A DNA stretch of 64,000 nucleotides, taken from the NCBI GenBank assembly GCA_958295835.1, contig OY282378.1, positions 1,753,001-1,817,000 of the forward strand, given 5' to 3'. Below, piece by piece: positions 16,352-25,708 of this stretch (position 1 is the stretch's first letter; the number at the start of each line of letters is the position of its first letter). The notes under the pieces were generated by a model that ran no database searches, was not told the origin of the DNA, and was given only the letters and a program-made list of their open reading frames with translations. Position numbers and translations under genes: made by a program. Origin of the DNA: an uncultured Gammaproteobacteria bacterium (GTDB taxonomy: Bacteria; Pseudomonadota; Gammaproteobacteria; HK1).

Positions 16352-18067
16352 TCAGTCGCCGGCCGGGCCGGGCTGCCCGAACCGCTCGCGCAAGTCCTTG
16401 CGCAGGATCTTCCCGACGTTGCTCTTCGGGAGCTCCCGGGTGAACTCGACGTACCGGGGACGCTTGTAGCCGGTGAGGTTCTCCCGGCAGAACGCCTGAA
16501 GCGATTCCTCCGTGAGCCCCGGCGAACGTTTCACGACGACGATCTTGACCGCTTCCCCGCTGTGCTCGTCGGCGACGCCGATCGCTCCGACCTCCAGGAC
16601 CTCGGGATGGTTCGAGACGACCTCCTCGACCTCGTTCGGGTACACGTTGAAGCCCGACACGAGGATCATGTCCTTCTTGCGATCGACGATGCGGACGAAG
16701 CCCCCGGCATCCATCTCCGCGATGTCGCCGGTGCGCAGCCATCCTGCATCGTCGAGCACCGCGGCGGTCTCCTCGGGCCGGTTCCAGTACCCCTTCATGA
16801 CCTGCGGGCCGCGGATGCAGAGCTCTCCGGGCGTGCCGGCGGGAAGCGCCTTACCCGCATCGTCGATCACCCGACATTCGGTGCTCGGCACCGGCACCCC
16901 CACCGAGCCCGTGTATTCGTCGATGTGCAAGGGATTGATGCACGCCGCGGGCGATGTCTCCGTCAGTCCGTAGGCTTCCAGGAGGGCGACCCCGGTCACC
17001 TCCTTCCATCGCCGCGCCACCGCGCTCTGCACCGCCATGCCGCCCCCGACCGTCATGCGCAACGCCGAAAAATCGAGATTGGAGAAACCGGGCGCGTTCA
17101 GCAGTCCGTTGAATAGGGTGTTCACGCCGGTCATCGCGGTGAACCGCACCCCCTTGAGCGTCTTCACGAACCCCGGCATGTCCCGCGGGTTGGCGATCAG
17201 CAGGTTCATGGCGCCGAAGCGCATGTACGTCAGGCAGTTCGCGGTCAGGGCGAAGATGTGGTAGAGCGGCAGCGCGGTCACGATGATCTCTTCGCCCTCA
17301 CGGGCCACCGGGCGCAGGAAGCCGTCCGACTGGATCACGTTGGCGACCATGTTGCGGTGGGTGAGCATCGCGCCCTTCGACACCCCGGTGGTCCCGCCCG
17401 TGTACTGGAGGAAGGCGAGGTCATCGCCTTCGAGCTCCACCGCGCCGGCGCCACGTCCCGTGTCGGCGCCACGTCCCGTGTCGGCGCCACGTCCCGAGGC
17501 GAGCGCCTCCCCCCAGCGGACCGCGCCGTCGATCCGGAACGGAGGCACGAGCCGCTTGACGTGGCGCACCACGAAGTTGACGAGCAGCGACTTGGGAAGG
17601 CCGAGCATGTCCCCCAGCGCGGTCACCACCACGAGCTCCACCGCGGTATCGCCGATGCACTCCTCCAGCTCGTGCGCGAAGTTCTCCAGCACCACGATCG
17701 CGCGCGCGCCGGAATCGACGAGCTGATGGCGCAGCTCGCGCGCCGTGTACAGCGGGTTCGTGTTGACGACGACGAGGCCGGCGCGCAATACGCCGAGCAG
17801 CGCGACGGGATATTGCAGGACGTTCGGCATCATCAGCGCGACGCGGTCGCCCTTGGCGAGCCCCCTGGCAGCGAGGAACCCCGCGAATTCCGTCGCGAGC
17901 CGATCGAGTTCGGCGAAGGTGATGCGTACCCCCATGCTCTCGAACGCGGGACGGTCCGCAAACCGCCGGATCGCCTCGTCGGTGAGCGCGACCAGCGACG
18001 GGTAGGCATCGGCGTCGATTTCCGCCGGTACGCCATCGGTGTAACTGTCGAGCCATACTCTGTCCAT
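16352..18067 (-). CDS. fadD: Long-chain acyl-CoA ligase (AMP-binding)
   Basis: 571 aa from MDRVWLDSYTDGVPAEIDAD, a typical FadD start. The P-loop-like YTGGTTGVSKGAMLTHRN, the adenylate motif EAYGLTETSPAACIN, the hinge GWLRTGDIAEMDAGGFVRIVDRKKD and the C-terminal lysine region KSNVGKILRKDLRE are present. It activates fatty acids with ATP and CoA at the membrane for beta-oxidation, or for lipid synthesis. Residues ~195-210 contain a GRGADT repeat encoded by an 18-bp direct repeat, a harmless-looking linker expansion. It lies just before the beta-oxidation pair on the same strand, separated by 209 bp. Confidence 0.87.
   Translation of the reverse strand: MDRVWLDSYTDGVPAEIDADAYPSLVALTDEAIRRFADRPAFESMGVRITFAELDRLATEFAGFLAARGLAKGDRVALMMPNVLQYPVALLGVLRAGLVVVNTNPLYTARELRHQLVDSGARAIVVLENFAHELEECIGDTAVELVVVTALGDMLGLPKSLLVNFVVRHVKRLVPPFRIDGAVRWGEALASGRGADTGRGADTGRGAGAVELEGDDLAFLQYTGGTTGVSKGAMLTHRNMVANVIQSDGFLRPVAREGEEIIVTALPLYHIFALTANCLTYMRFGAMNLLIANPRDMPGFVKTLKGVRFTAMTGVNTLFNGLLNAPGFSNLDFSALRMTVGGGMAVQSAVARRWKEVTGVALLEAYGLTETSPAACINPLHIDEYTGSVGVPVPSTECRVIDDAGKALPAGTPGELCIRGPQVMKGYWNRPEETAAVLDDAGWLRTGDIAEMDAGGFVRIVDRKKDMILVSGFNVYPNEVEEVVSNHPEVLEVGAIGVADEHSGEAVKIVVVKRSPGLTEESLQAFCRENLTGYKRPRYVEFTRELPKSNVGKILRKDLRERFGQPGPAGD
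17447..17496 (+). repeat. 18-bp direct repeat within fadD (~2.7 copies)
   Basis: The unit ggcgccacgtcccgtgtc is repeated head to tail and encodes GRGADT on the minus strand. It keeps the frame. Confidence 0.88.
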
Positions 18068-18276
18068 CGTCTGTCCCCTCCTCCGGCCGGTTGCCGTCAC
18101 TCTGGCGGTCGCCCGCCGCACCCGGCGCGGACCGCGCACGTCACGGCGGCATCGGAGTCCCGCCCTGATCCGGCATCGCCGGGAACCGGCAGAAGCCAAG
18201 TGGCGAGCAATGTATCGTCACCTTGTCCGGAGATTTCACGGGCAAGAGACTCATCTACCGCCCTCCGGACCCGCGC

Positions 18277-20688
18277 TCAATTGCGCAACGGCTTCCCGGT
18301 CTCGAGCATATGCTCGATGCGCGCCCGCGTCCCTTCCGTGCGCATCAGGGAGAACACCGCCTCGCGCTCCAGCGCGAGCAGGGCCTCCTCCCCGACCTCG
18401 TCGGTCAGGTCGGCGTCACCCCCGGTCAACACCCGCGCGAGGGCATCGGCGACCACCACGTCGTGCGCGGTCGCCTTGCCGGTCCTGGCGAACTCCCCCA
18501 CCGCGAGCGCCAGCGCCGCCTTCCCGGAGGGACCGGGCAGGTTGAACACCGGCGGCTCGGGGGGCGCGTAGCCGGGGGAGAGCGCGTGGACCTTGTCGAT
18601 GGCCTCGGCGAGGACGCGGTCCCGGTTCATGACGATGACGTCCTCGCGCCGGAGGATGCCGAGGTCCCGGGCCTCGTGCGCGGATCGCGAGACCTTCGCC
18701 AGACTCACCGTCTCGAACGCGCGGCTCACCGGCGGCATCGGCCCTCCCGGCCCCGCGCGCGAGTACCGCGCGAGCAGCTCCTTGCACCCGCCCCAGGCCG
18801 GGACCAGGCCGACGCCGGCCTCCACGAGTCCGGCGTAGGTCTCCGCGTGGGCGACGATCGCGTCGCAGTGCAGCAGGACCTCGCAGCCCCCGCCCAGCGC
18901 CATGCCGGCCGGCGCCCCCACCACCGGGAAGGGGGCGTACTTCATCGCCTTGAACGTGCCCTGCCCGAGCTCGGCCGCCGCCGCGAGCCGATCCCATGCC
19001 CCGGCGCCGATCGCGAACAGTGCTTCGCCGAGGTTGGCCCCGGCGGAGAAGTTCTCTCCGTCGTTGTGGATGACCAGCCCCGCGAAACGATCCGGCACGA
19101 CGTCCAGCGCCTGCCCGATGAGCCCCAGGACCGCCTGGTCGAGCGTATTCATCCGGGAATGGAATTCGAGGCAGGCGACGTCCCGGCCGGCGTCCCAGAG
19201 GCTCGCGGAGTCGTTCCCGATCACCCGCTCGCGGCCCCGTTTCACGTCGGCGAGCCGTATGATTCCACGCGGCGGGACGATGGGGACATAGCCTCCGGCG
19301 GGGTCGGTCCCGGCGGAGCCGATTTCGGTGGTACTCGCCCCGGCAGCGCCAATCCCTCCAGGGCCAGTCCCGATGAGGCCGATCCCGATGGCGCGGATCT
19401 GCTCGATACGCCCGCCGGCCTCGCGGTAGAAGCCGCCCTCGCACGCCGCCTCCAGCAGCGGGGGCACCGGCCGGCCCTCGGCGCGGAGCCGATCCGCGAG
19501 CCGACCGGGGCCGAGCCTGTCCGCCAGCTCGAAGGGTCCCGCGCGCCAGTTGTAGCCGAGCCGCATCGCGGCATCGACGCCGGCGACGTCGTCGGAGATC
19601 TCCGGCACCAGCGAGGCCGAATACGCGAGCACGGAAGAGAGCACCCGCCACGCATAGCGTCCCTCCTCGCTGTCGTGCTCGACCAGCGCCCGCGGCCCGC
19701 CGGTCTTCGCGGCCTCGACGCAGGCGAGGCGGGCGCGCTCGGAACGGCGGTACTCGCCGGTGGCCAGATCGATCGATTCCTTGATCCGCTCCCCGCCCTC
19801 GCGCCGCAGCCGGTAGAACCCGCCCTTCCCCTTCCGGCCGGTGTAGCCGCCGGCGACCATGCGCCGGAGCACCTCGGGCACCTCCATGTAGCGGCGCAGC
19901 GCGTCGCCGGGCGGCAGCAGGGCGTCCATGCTCCCGGCCACGTGGGGCATGAGATCGAGGCCGATGAGGTCGAGGAGCCCGAACACCCCGGTCTTCGGGA
20001 TCCCCGCGGCCGGCCCCAGCGCCGCATCCGCCTGCTCCACGCCCAGCCCCGCCTCGATCGCCTCGATGAGTGCGCATTGCAGCCAGAACACCCCGATGCG
20101 GTTGGCGATGAACCCCGGCGTGTCCTTGCACTCCACCACCCCCTTGCCGAGGCGACGGTCGGCGAAGTCCCGGAGTTGATCGACCAGCTCCGGCCGGGTC
20201 GCCGGGCCGCTTACGATCTCCAGCAGCCGCATATAGCGCGGCGGGTTGAAGAAGTGGGTGATCGCGAAGTCCCGCTGCAACGCGGCCGAGGCACCCTCGG
20301 TGAGCCGGGCCAGCGGGATGGTCGAGGTGTTCGAGGAGACGATGGCGCCGGGCTTGCGTACCGCGTCGAGCCGCGCGTAGAGGTCGCGCTTCACGTCCAG
20401 GCGCTCCACCACCGCCTCGACGATCCAGTCGGCCTCCCCCGCGCGGGACAGGTCGTCCTCGAGGTTGCCGGCGTCGATGCGGCCGGCCGCGCGGCGGTGC
20501 ATGAAGGCGGGGGGGGCCGATTTCGCCAGGCGCGCGACCGCCGCGCGGGCGACGGCGGAGCGGTCCGGTCCGTCCTTCGCCGCCACGTCGAGCAGGAGGA
20601 CGCTCGCGCCGGCGTTGGCGAGGTGGGCGGCGATCCCGCCGCCCATCACCCCCGAGCCGATGACCGCGACCCGCTCGATGGCATTCAA
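18277..20688 (-). CDS. Multifunctional 3-hydroxyacyl-CoA dehydrogenase / enoyl-CoA hydratase (FadN-like order)
   Basis: 803 aa from a TTG at 20688 (TTG-AAT-GCC-ATC), overlapping the thiolase stop by 4 bp. Domains: NAD-binding dehydrogenase first (VAVIGSGVMGGGIAAHLANAG at 6-26, SSNTSTIPL, HFFNPPRYMRLLEIV), dehydrogenase C-terminal repeats, then a crotonase-like hydratase (~510-760) with oxyanion motifs HNDGENFSAGANLG and ALGGGCEVLLHCD. The dehydrogenase-first order is that of B. subtilis FadN, unlike FadB. It performs hydration and oxidation of enoyl-CoAs. Between the domains (19300-19400) lies a Gly/Ile/Ala-rich stretch (GIGLIGTGPGGIGAAG) that looks like a low-complexity expansion. Confidence 0.9.
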   Translation of the reverse strand: MNAIERVAVIGSGVMGGGIAAHLANAGASVLLLDVAAKDGPDRSAVARAAVARLAKSAPPAFMHRRAAGRIDAGNLEDDLSRAGEADWIVEAVVERLDVKRDLYARLDAVRKPGAIVSSNTSTIPLARLTEGASAALQRDFAITHFFNPPRYMRLLEIVSGPATRPELVDQLRDFADRRLGKGVVECKDTPGFIANRIGVFWLQCALIEAIEAGLGVEQADAALGPAAGIPKTGVFGLLDLIGLDLMPHVAGSMDALLPPGDALRRYMEVPEVLRRMVAGGYTGRKGKGGFYRLRREGGERIKESIDLATGEYRRSERARLACVEAAKTGGPRALVEHDSEEGRYAWRVLSSVLAYSASLVPEISDDVAGVDAAMRLGYNWRAGPFELADRLGPGRLADRLRAEGRPVPPLLEAACEGGFYREAGGRIEQIRAIGIGLIGTGPGGIGAAGASTTEIGSAGTDPAGGYVPIVPPRGIIRLADVKRGRERVIGNDSASLWDAGRDVACLEFHSRMNTLDQAVLGLIGQALDVVPDRFAGLVIHNDGENFSAGANLGEALFAIGAGAWDRLAAAAELGQGTFKAMKYAPFPVVGAPAGMALGGGCEVLLHCDAIVAHAETYAGLVEAGVGLVPAWGGCKELLARYSRAGPGGPMPPVSRAFETVSLAKVSRSAHEARDLGILRREDVIVMNRDRVLAEAIDKVHALSPGYAPPEPPVFNLPGPSGKAALALAVGEFARTGKATAHDVVVADALARVLTGGDADLTDEVGEEALLALEREAVFSLMRTEGTRARIEHMLETGKPLRN

Positions 20689-21827
20689 TCCACCGCCTCC
20701 AGCACCGTGGCGATCCCCTGCCCGCCGCCGATGCACTGGGTGGCGAGGGCGTAGCGTCCGCCCTCGCGCTTCAGAAGCGCCGCCGCCTTGCCGGTGATCC
20801 GCGCGCCGGTCGCCCCCAGCGGATGCCCGAGCGCAATCGCGCCGCCGTCGAGGTTCACCTTCTCGTGCTCCAGGCCGAGGTCGCGCATGCAGGCGATCGC
20901 CTGCGCCGCGAACGCCTCGTTGAGCTCCACCACGTCGACGTCGCCGGCGCCGATCCCGGCGCGCTCCAGCGCCTTGCGCGACGCGCCCACCGGCCCGAGC
21001 CCCATGACCTCGGGCGCGCAGCCCGACACCGCGATGCTCTTCACCCGCGCCAGCGGCTCCATCCCGTGCTCGCTCGCGTACGCCTCGCTGCATACGACGA
21101 CCGCGGCGGCCCCGTCGGTGAGCGGGGAGGAGGTGCCCGCGGTGACCGTCCCGTCCGCCATGAACGCCGGCTTCAGATCGGCCAGCCCTTCGAGGCTGGT
21201 GTCCTCGCGGATGCAGCCGTCGCGGCCGACGCGCGCGCCGCCGGTCTCGACCGGCACGATCTCGTCGTCGAGCCGCCCCCCGGCCCGCGCCGCCGCCGCC
21301 CGCCGCTGGCTTTCCAGCGCGAACGCCTCCTGCTCCTCGCGGGTGATCCGGTAACGCTCCGCGACGTTCTCCGCAGTCTCCCCCATGCTGATGTAGGCGG
21401 CGGGGAAGGATTCGTGCAGGGAGGGGTTGGGCAGCGGGTTGTATCCGCCCATCGGCACCCGCGACATGGACTCGACGCCCGCGCAGACGAAGGCGTCCCC
21501 GGCGTTCATCCGCACCGCCCCCGAGGCCATGTGCACCGACTGCATCGAGGACCCGCAGAAGCGGTTGACCGTGGCGCCGGCCACCGAGATCGGCAGCGAG
21601 CCGGTCAGCAGCCCCACGATGCGCGCGACGTTGAACCCCTGCTCGCCCTCGGGGAACGCGCAGCCCACGATGAGGTCCTCGACGTCGTCGGGATCGAGCC
21701 CGGCGCGTTCGACGACCCCGCGCACCACCTGCGCGGCGAGGTCGTCGGGGCGGAGCTTCACGAGCGCGCCCTTGCGCGCGAAGGTGAAGGGAGAGCGGCC
21801 GTAGGCCGCGATGACCGGTGCGTTCAT
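20685..21827 (-). CDS. Acetyl-CoA acyltransferase (thiolase)
   Basis: 380 aa from MNAPVIAAYGRSPF. The acylated cysteine is C91 in VNRFCGSSMQS; the second and third active-site motifs are GHPLGATGARI and CIGGGQGIA near the C-terminus. It cleaves 3-ketoacyl-CoA with CoA, the last beta-oxidation step. It overlaps the multifunctional enzyme by 4 bp and is transcribed first, the usual pairing for a two-gene beta-oxidation operon. Biosynthetic acetoacetyl-CoA thiolase is the alternative, but the partner gene argues for degradation. Confidence 0.9.
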   Translation of the reverse strand: MNAPVIAAYGRSPFTFARKGALVKLRPDDLAAQVVRGVVERAGLDPDDVEDLIVGCAFPEGEQGFNVARIVGLLTGSLPISVAGATVNRFCGSSMQSVHMASGAVRMNAGDAFVCAGVESMSRVPMGGYNPLPNPSLHESFPAAYISMGETAENVAERYRITREEQEAFALESQRRAAAARAGGRLDDEIVPVETGGARVGRDGCIREDTSLEGLADLKPAFMADGTVTAGTSSPLTDGAAAVVVCSEAYASEHGMEPLARVKSIAVSGCAPEVMGLGPVGASRKALERAGIGAGDVDVVELNEAFAAQAIACMRDLGLEHEKVNLDGGAIALGHPLGATGARITGKAAALLKREGGRYALATQCIGGGQGIATVLEAVD

Positions 21828-22221
21828 GGTTCGTGGTTCCTCGAATGCCGGCCCCTGCCGGGGCGTTGTACGTCTAATGACCGAACCCGCGCGCCCGGGC
21901 GCACATCCCCGGGGAGCGGGGAGCGGGAATCCATGGATTCGAGCATCTGCCTGGCGAAGATACGCCAAAGATGCAACGTAGTGTAAGCGCCCCGGAGAGC
22001 CGTCAGGCTGCGATTCCGCAGACGAGGATCGAACCGCCCGGCGCTCGTCGAAGCCGGCATCGCGAAGGCGCTTCGCGGGCGGCACAGGTATCGAAGGCGG
22101 CGGCGGTCATGGCCAAGCGAGGGTAGCCGCACCGGCAGCGGCCCGTTGGGAGGCATCACCGGGACCAAGCTTCCGCGCCGTTGCGGGACTACGTCGACGG
22201 TGCGCGACTCGAAGCAACTGC
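21828..22221. other. Intergenic region upstream of the thiolase operon
   Basis: 394 bp between two leftward genes. It should hold the promoter of the beta-oxidation operon. I see no gene, clear operator palindrome or repeat in it. Confidence 0.4.
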
Positions 22222-23022
22222 TCAGTCCCGCTTTCCGCCGATGATCGCCTCCAGCGCCGCAACACGCGCTTCCGCCGCCCGGCGCAAGACGGCTTCCCGC
22301 TCGGCCCGGACCTCGGCACTCCGGCGGGAGGCGGCTTCCTGGCGACGCGCGGCGGCTTCCGCCTCGGCCCGGGCAGCGGCGGCTTGATGCGCAAGATGCT
22401 CCTCCCGGTGGCCGAGAAGGTCCAGGCCCGTCACCGGGTCACGAAAACGCATCTCCCCGCCCTTCACCCACAGGTCGAGTCCCAACGTCTCGCTGCGCAA
22501 CGTCAGCCTCCCGTCCACAGACTCCAGCAACGGCTGACGCTCATACCTTCCAACGTCCACCAGCCGATACCCCCGTAACCGCGGACGCAGATACTCACCC
22601 AACGGGTCGTACAGCCAGTACTCCTTCACCCCCATCCGCGCATAGACGGCGCGCTTCGGACCCACGTCCTCCCGCCACGTGCTCCGCGACGCCACCTCCA
22701 GCACGAAGTCCGGCCCCTTCCCCTCCTCCCACACCCTGTACGTCATCCGCTCACGGTCCTCCACACCGAACACCACGAACACGTCCGGCGCCACCGACAT
22801 CCGCGGATCCCCCTCCTCGTAGTACACGAGCAGGTCCCCGGATACGTACACGTCGTTGTGATGGGCGTAGTGCGTCCTCAGCACACTGATGCCGTACAGG
22901 ATGGCGGCGAGCTGGGCGTCGTTCTCGGCCATGCGCTTGCCGTCGGAGTCGGGGTAGTCAACCGCGGCGCGAGAGGGGGCGACCCTGGCGCGAGAGGGAG
23001 CGGACAGAGCGGGTCGGCGCAT
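22222..23022 (-). CDS. Uma2-family (DUF820) putative restriction-endonuclease-fold protein
   Basis: 266 aa from MRRPALSAPSRARVAP. The PD-(D/E)XK-like core is visible: DVYVSGDLLVYYEEGDPRMSVAPDVFVVFGV, then PDFVLEVASRSTWREDVGPKRAVYARMGVKEYWLYDP. The E of LEVAS and the K of GPKRAVYARMGVKEYW are the expected catalytic positions. The C-terminal ~70 residues are an Ala/Glu/Arg coiled coil (AAARAEAEAAARRQEAA). Uma2 proteins are abundant in cyanobacteria and some gamma- and deltaproteobacteria, and their function is unproven. It is an isolated gene, with 383 bp to the next gene upstream. Confidence 0.85.
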   Translation of the reverse strand: MRRPALSAPSRARVAPSRAAVDYPDSDGKRMAENDAQLAAILYGISVLRTHYAHHNDVYVSGDLLVYYEEGDPRMSVAPDVFVVFGVEDRERMTYRVWEEGKGPDFVLEVASRSTWREDVGPKRAVYARMGVKEYWLYDPLGEYLRPRLRGYRLVDVGRYERQPLLESVDGRLTLRSETLGLDLWVKGGEMRFRDPVTGLDLLGHREEHLAHQAAAARAEAEAAARRQEAASRRSAEVRAEREAVLRRAAEARVAALEAIIGGKRD

Positions 23023-23405
23023 GGGTGATCCCCTTCGGATTCGGACGGTGCGGCAGCGTCCGTTGTCTTGCAACGACTGTCTCGAACGACGGTACCACGG
23101 CCACGGCGGCGTCCCCAACCGGAGGGCGGAGACACAGGATGAGGGAGGGCCGGGGACTCGCGGAATGGGCGGATCGCCCGATCGCCCGCAGGCTTTCGCC
23201 GCATCGAGTCGATCAACGGCGCCCTGCTCCGGAACAGGAGACCGTGCACGGCGCGCGCACCCGCCAGGCCATGGCCGAATGGGCCAGCGACCCCTCCCAA
23301 CGCGCCCGCGAGCGATTCGGCTGCCGACACCGCCGGCGACGAGGCCGAACGCACCAACGATAGAAGGAGCAATTCGTCGCCGAGCGCATCCCCGACCGCT
23401 CGTCC
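23023..23405. other. Intergenic region between Uma2 and parA genes
   Basis: 383 bp with no supported gene. Open frames on both strands are Arg-rich and have no family features. Confidence 0.4.
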
Positions 23406-24155
23406 TCATCCATCGGCGCCGAGCCGGCGAGCGACCTGGGACCAGAGCTGCTCGAAGGCGCGGGCCGCTGCGCTGGCCGGCCCGAACGCGGTGACCGGTG
23501 ACCGCCGGGGGCCCATCTGTTCGACCTCCGTCGCGTAGGGGATGAAGATTCGCGAGCATTCGGGGGAGCGGCCGGCGAACTCCAGCATGACGTCGCGATG
23601 CAGCCGTCGGCGCCGGTCCACCATCGAGAAGAAGGGAACGATCGCGGCATCGAGCCCCTTCTCCTTCGCGTGGGCGACGAGCTGCGCGTGGGTGCGAATC
23701 GAGAGGGTGGTGGGGATGGTGGGAACGAGCACCAGGTCGCAGGCCCGCATGACCGCGTCGGAGACCAGCGACACCCCGGGCGCGCAGTCCACGAAGACCA
23801 GGTCGTAGTCGTCGCGCAACGGCCGGAGCAGGCGCTGCAGCCGCGCGAGCGGGTTGTCGAGATCGTTCAGCTCCAGCACCAGGCGGCGCAGCGAGAAGTC
23901 GGCCGGGATCACGTCGAGCCCCGTGAAATCGCTGGCCTTGATCGCCTCCCCGAGCCGGTTCTTGCGCTCGAGGAGCCGCCTGGAGCCCCCTGCGAGCTTC
24001 GGTCGGATGCGGAGGTAGAAGCTCGCGGCGCCTTGCGGGTCCAGATCCCACAGCAGCGTTCTCGCGCCCCCGCGCGCGGCAAGGTGCGCGAGGTTCACCG
24101 CCGCCGCGGTCTTTCCGACCCCGCCCTTGATGCTGAACAGCGCGGTGGTCTTCAT
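23406..24155 (-). CDS. ParA/MinD-family ATPase
   Basis: 249 aa. A deviant Walker A is present (FSIKGGVGKTAAAVNLA at 8-24, with the signature lysine K10), as are Walker A' LLWDLDPQGAASFY and the Walker B-like DYDLVFVDCAPGVS. It is the length of an orphan ParA with no N-terminal DNA-binding domain and has no ParB neighbour. Its ATG overlaps the TGA of the CHAD gene (ATGA), so the two are translated together. This suggests a positioning or regulatory ATPase linked to polyphosphate granules or another CHAD target, rather than chromosome segregation. Confidence 0.85.
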   Translation of the reverse strand: MKTTALFSIKGGVGKTAAAVNLAHLAARGGARTLLWDLDPQGAASFYLRIRPKLAGGSRRLLERKNRLGEAIKASDFTGLDVIPADFSLRRLVLELNDLDNPLARLQRLLRPLRDDYDLVFVDCAPGVSLVSDAVMRACDLVLVPTIPTTLSIRTHAQLVAHAKEKGLDAAIVPFFSMVDRRRRLHRDVMLEFAGRSPECSRIFIPYATEVEQMGPRRSPVTAFGPASAAARAFEQLWSQVARRLGADG

Positions 24156-25708
24156 CGCCGCCCGCGGCCGAGCGCCGCCGCGAACTCCTTGTGCGCGCGC
24201 TTCGAATCGTAGCGCGCGAACCGGGCCGCGAACTCGGCCCTGGTCTTCCTCTCACGCTCGGACAGCGCCGCGCACTGGTCGTCGACGGCGGCGCCCCCGG
24301 CGGCGTCGAGCGCCGCCCCGGCGCTTTCCCGGAACTCCTGCAGCACCGCGCGCTGGACCTGGACGTCCTGGAATTCGCCGAGGTTGTCCTGCAGTCGCTT
24401 CAATCGGGCAATGGTGCGCTCCACGGGCTTCGCGGGATGGATGCCCCGGAAGAACTCCAGCAGATACCGCAGGCGCTTGCAGGACTTGCGCAGCTCGTGA
24501 AGCGCCTCGGCCGGGCTCGCGTCCCCGATCGCCCGGCCCTCGGCAAGGATACGGCGGTAGACCTTGAGGATGCGTGCCGCCGACAGGGCCACGATGGGGA
24601 CCAGCGCGTTCTCGCTCCGGGGCCGCGCGGGCGGCTCGCTCTCGAGGAACTTCCTGAATGCCGACCGTACCCGCCGGTAGCGCGCCGATCGCAGGGTGCG
24701 GCAAAGCGCCCGGTACGCGCGCGTTCTGGATGCCGCGAGATGGTCGCGCAGCGCGGCGGCGGAGTTGCCCTTCCCTTCTTCGCAGTCCCGGGCGGCGGAA
24801 CCGAACTCCAGCAGATGGACGTCCAGGTCGCGCACCGGCCCGGTGCACTGCCCGAGCCAGCCGAGATCCGAACGAAGCCGCCGGGTGACGCTCGGCGGAA
24901 ACACGCGCTTCATCTCCCCGAGCAGCGACCGCGCCTTGCGCGTCGCGACCCGGAAGTCGTGCAGGCACTCGGGGTCGAGGTCGGCCTCGATGCCGGGCGC
25001 GTTCACATCCAGCACCGCGTCGAGCGCCGCCAGCAGACGCTTGCAGGCGGCATCGGCACGCTCATCCGGGTCGAGATCCACACGGGCGGGGTGCGCGGCG
25101 CCGCCGAAGGTCGCGTCCGGCCCGTCGGAAGCCGCCAGCATGGGCTCGGACCGATCGGGCACGACCCCCTCCACGTCCCGAAGCCGGCGAATCGCACGCC
25201 GGGCGAAGCGTTCGTAACCGCGCAGCGGACGGACCGTGAGCCTGTACGGGCCGCGTCGCGCGGCGAAACATTCCACCACGAGCACGGTCTTGCCTTCACG
25301 GTCGTGGCCCCGGGAGACGGTCAGCCTGCCCCGGGTCTCGGCGACGACCAGGAGCCGCCGGACGTCGATCAAGGCCGAGAGCTGCGAGCGCAGCCGGTAG
25401 TGGGAGACGTCACGCGCGAACGCGGGGAGGGGCGCATCCGGCGCCTCCATGAGACCGGCGGTGCGGCCGAACGCCCGGTAGCGCAGCCACGTTGCGCCGG
25501 GGAGCGTGACGTGCTCCAGCACCAGATCGGTGCGGCGCAGGCGCCGATCGAAGGTGTCGAGATAGCGCACGTGCGCGGGCTGCGCCGCTTGCGTCGAGAG
25601 CGTGAGCTTCCCGGCCGCGTTGGCGATGATCCCCGGCACCGGGAGCTGGCGCGGCACCGCGAACGCGCGGGCTTCGAGGGCCGAGGGGGGATCGGATCGT
25701 CTGCTCAT
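24152..25708 (-). CDS. CHAD-domain protein with a CYTH-like N-terminal domain
   Basis: 518 aa from MSRRSDPPSALEARAF. Residues ~15-200 resemble a degenerate CYTH triphosphate-tunnel domain (VRYLDTFDRRLRRTDLVLEH, LRSQLSALIDVRRLLVV). Residues ~225-510 are a CHAD domain: repeated helices with conserved His and Arg, CLHDFRVATRKARSLLGEM, LGQCTGPVRDLDV, ALHELRKSCKRLRYLLEFF and DNLGEFQDVQV. CHAD domains bind polyphosphate and localise to its granules. It is coupled to parA by a 4-bp overlap, a pairing that may position granules. Enzymatic activity of the CYTH-like part is doubtful. Confidence 0.85.
   Translation of the reverse strand: MSRRSDPPSALEARAFAVPRQLPVPGIIANAAGKLTLSTQAAQPAHVRYLDTFDRRLRRTDLVLEHVTLPGATWLRYRAFGRTAGLMEAPDAPLPAFARDVSHYRLRSQLSALIDVRRLLVVAETRGRLTVSRGHDREGKTVLVVECFAARRGPYRLTVRPLRGYERFARRAIRRLRDVEGVVPDRSEPMLAASDGPDATFGGAAHPARVDLDPDERADAACKRLLAALDAVLDVNAPGIEADLDPECLHDFRVATRKARSLLGEMKRVFPPSVTRRLRSDLGWLGQCTGPVRDLDVHLLEFGSAARDCEEGKGNSAAALRDHLAASRTRAYRALCRTLRSARYRRVRSAFRKFLESEPPARPRSENALVPIVALSAARILKVYRRILAEGRAIGDASPAEALHELRKSCKRLRYLLEFFRGIHPAKPVERTIARLKRLQDNLGEFQDVQVQRAVLQEFRESAGAALDAAGGAAVDDQCAALSERERKTRAEFAARFARYDSKRAHKEFAAALGRGRR

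Noticed and set aside
23406..24155. Chromosomal parA marking a replication origin
   Set aside because: No parB, gidAB, dnaA or parS-like sites are nearby. The gene is fused translationally to a CHAD gene.
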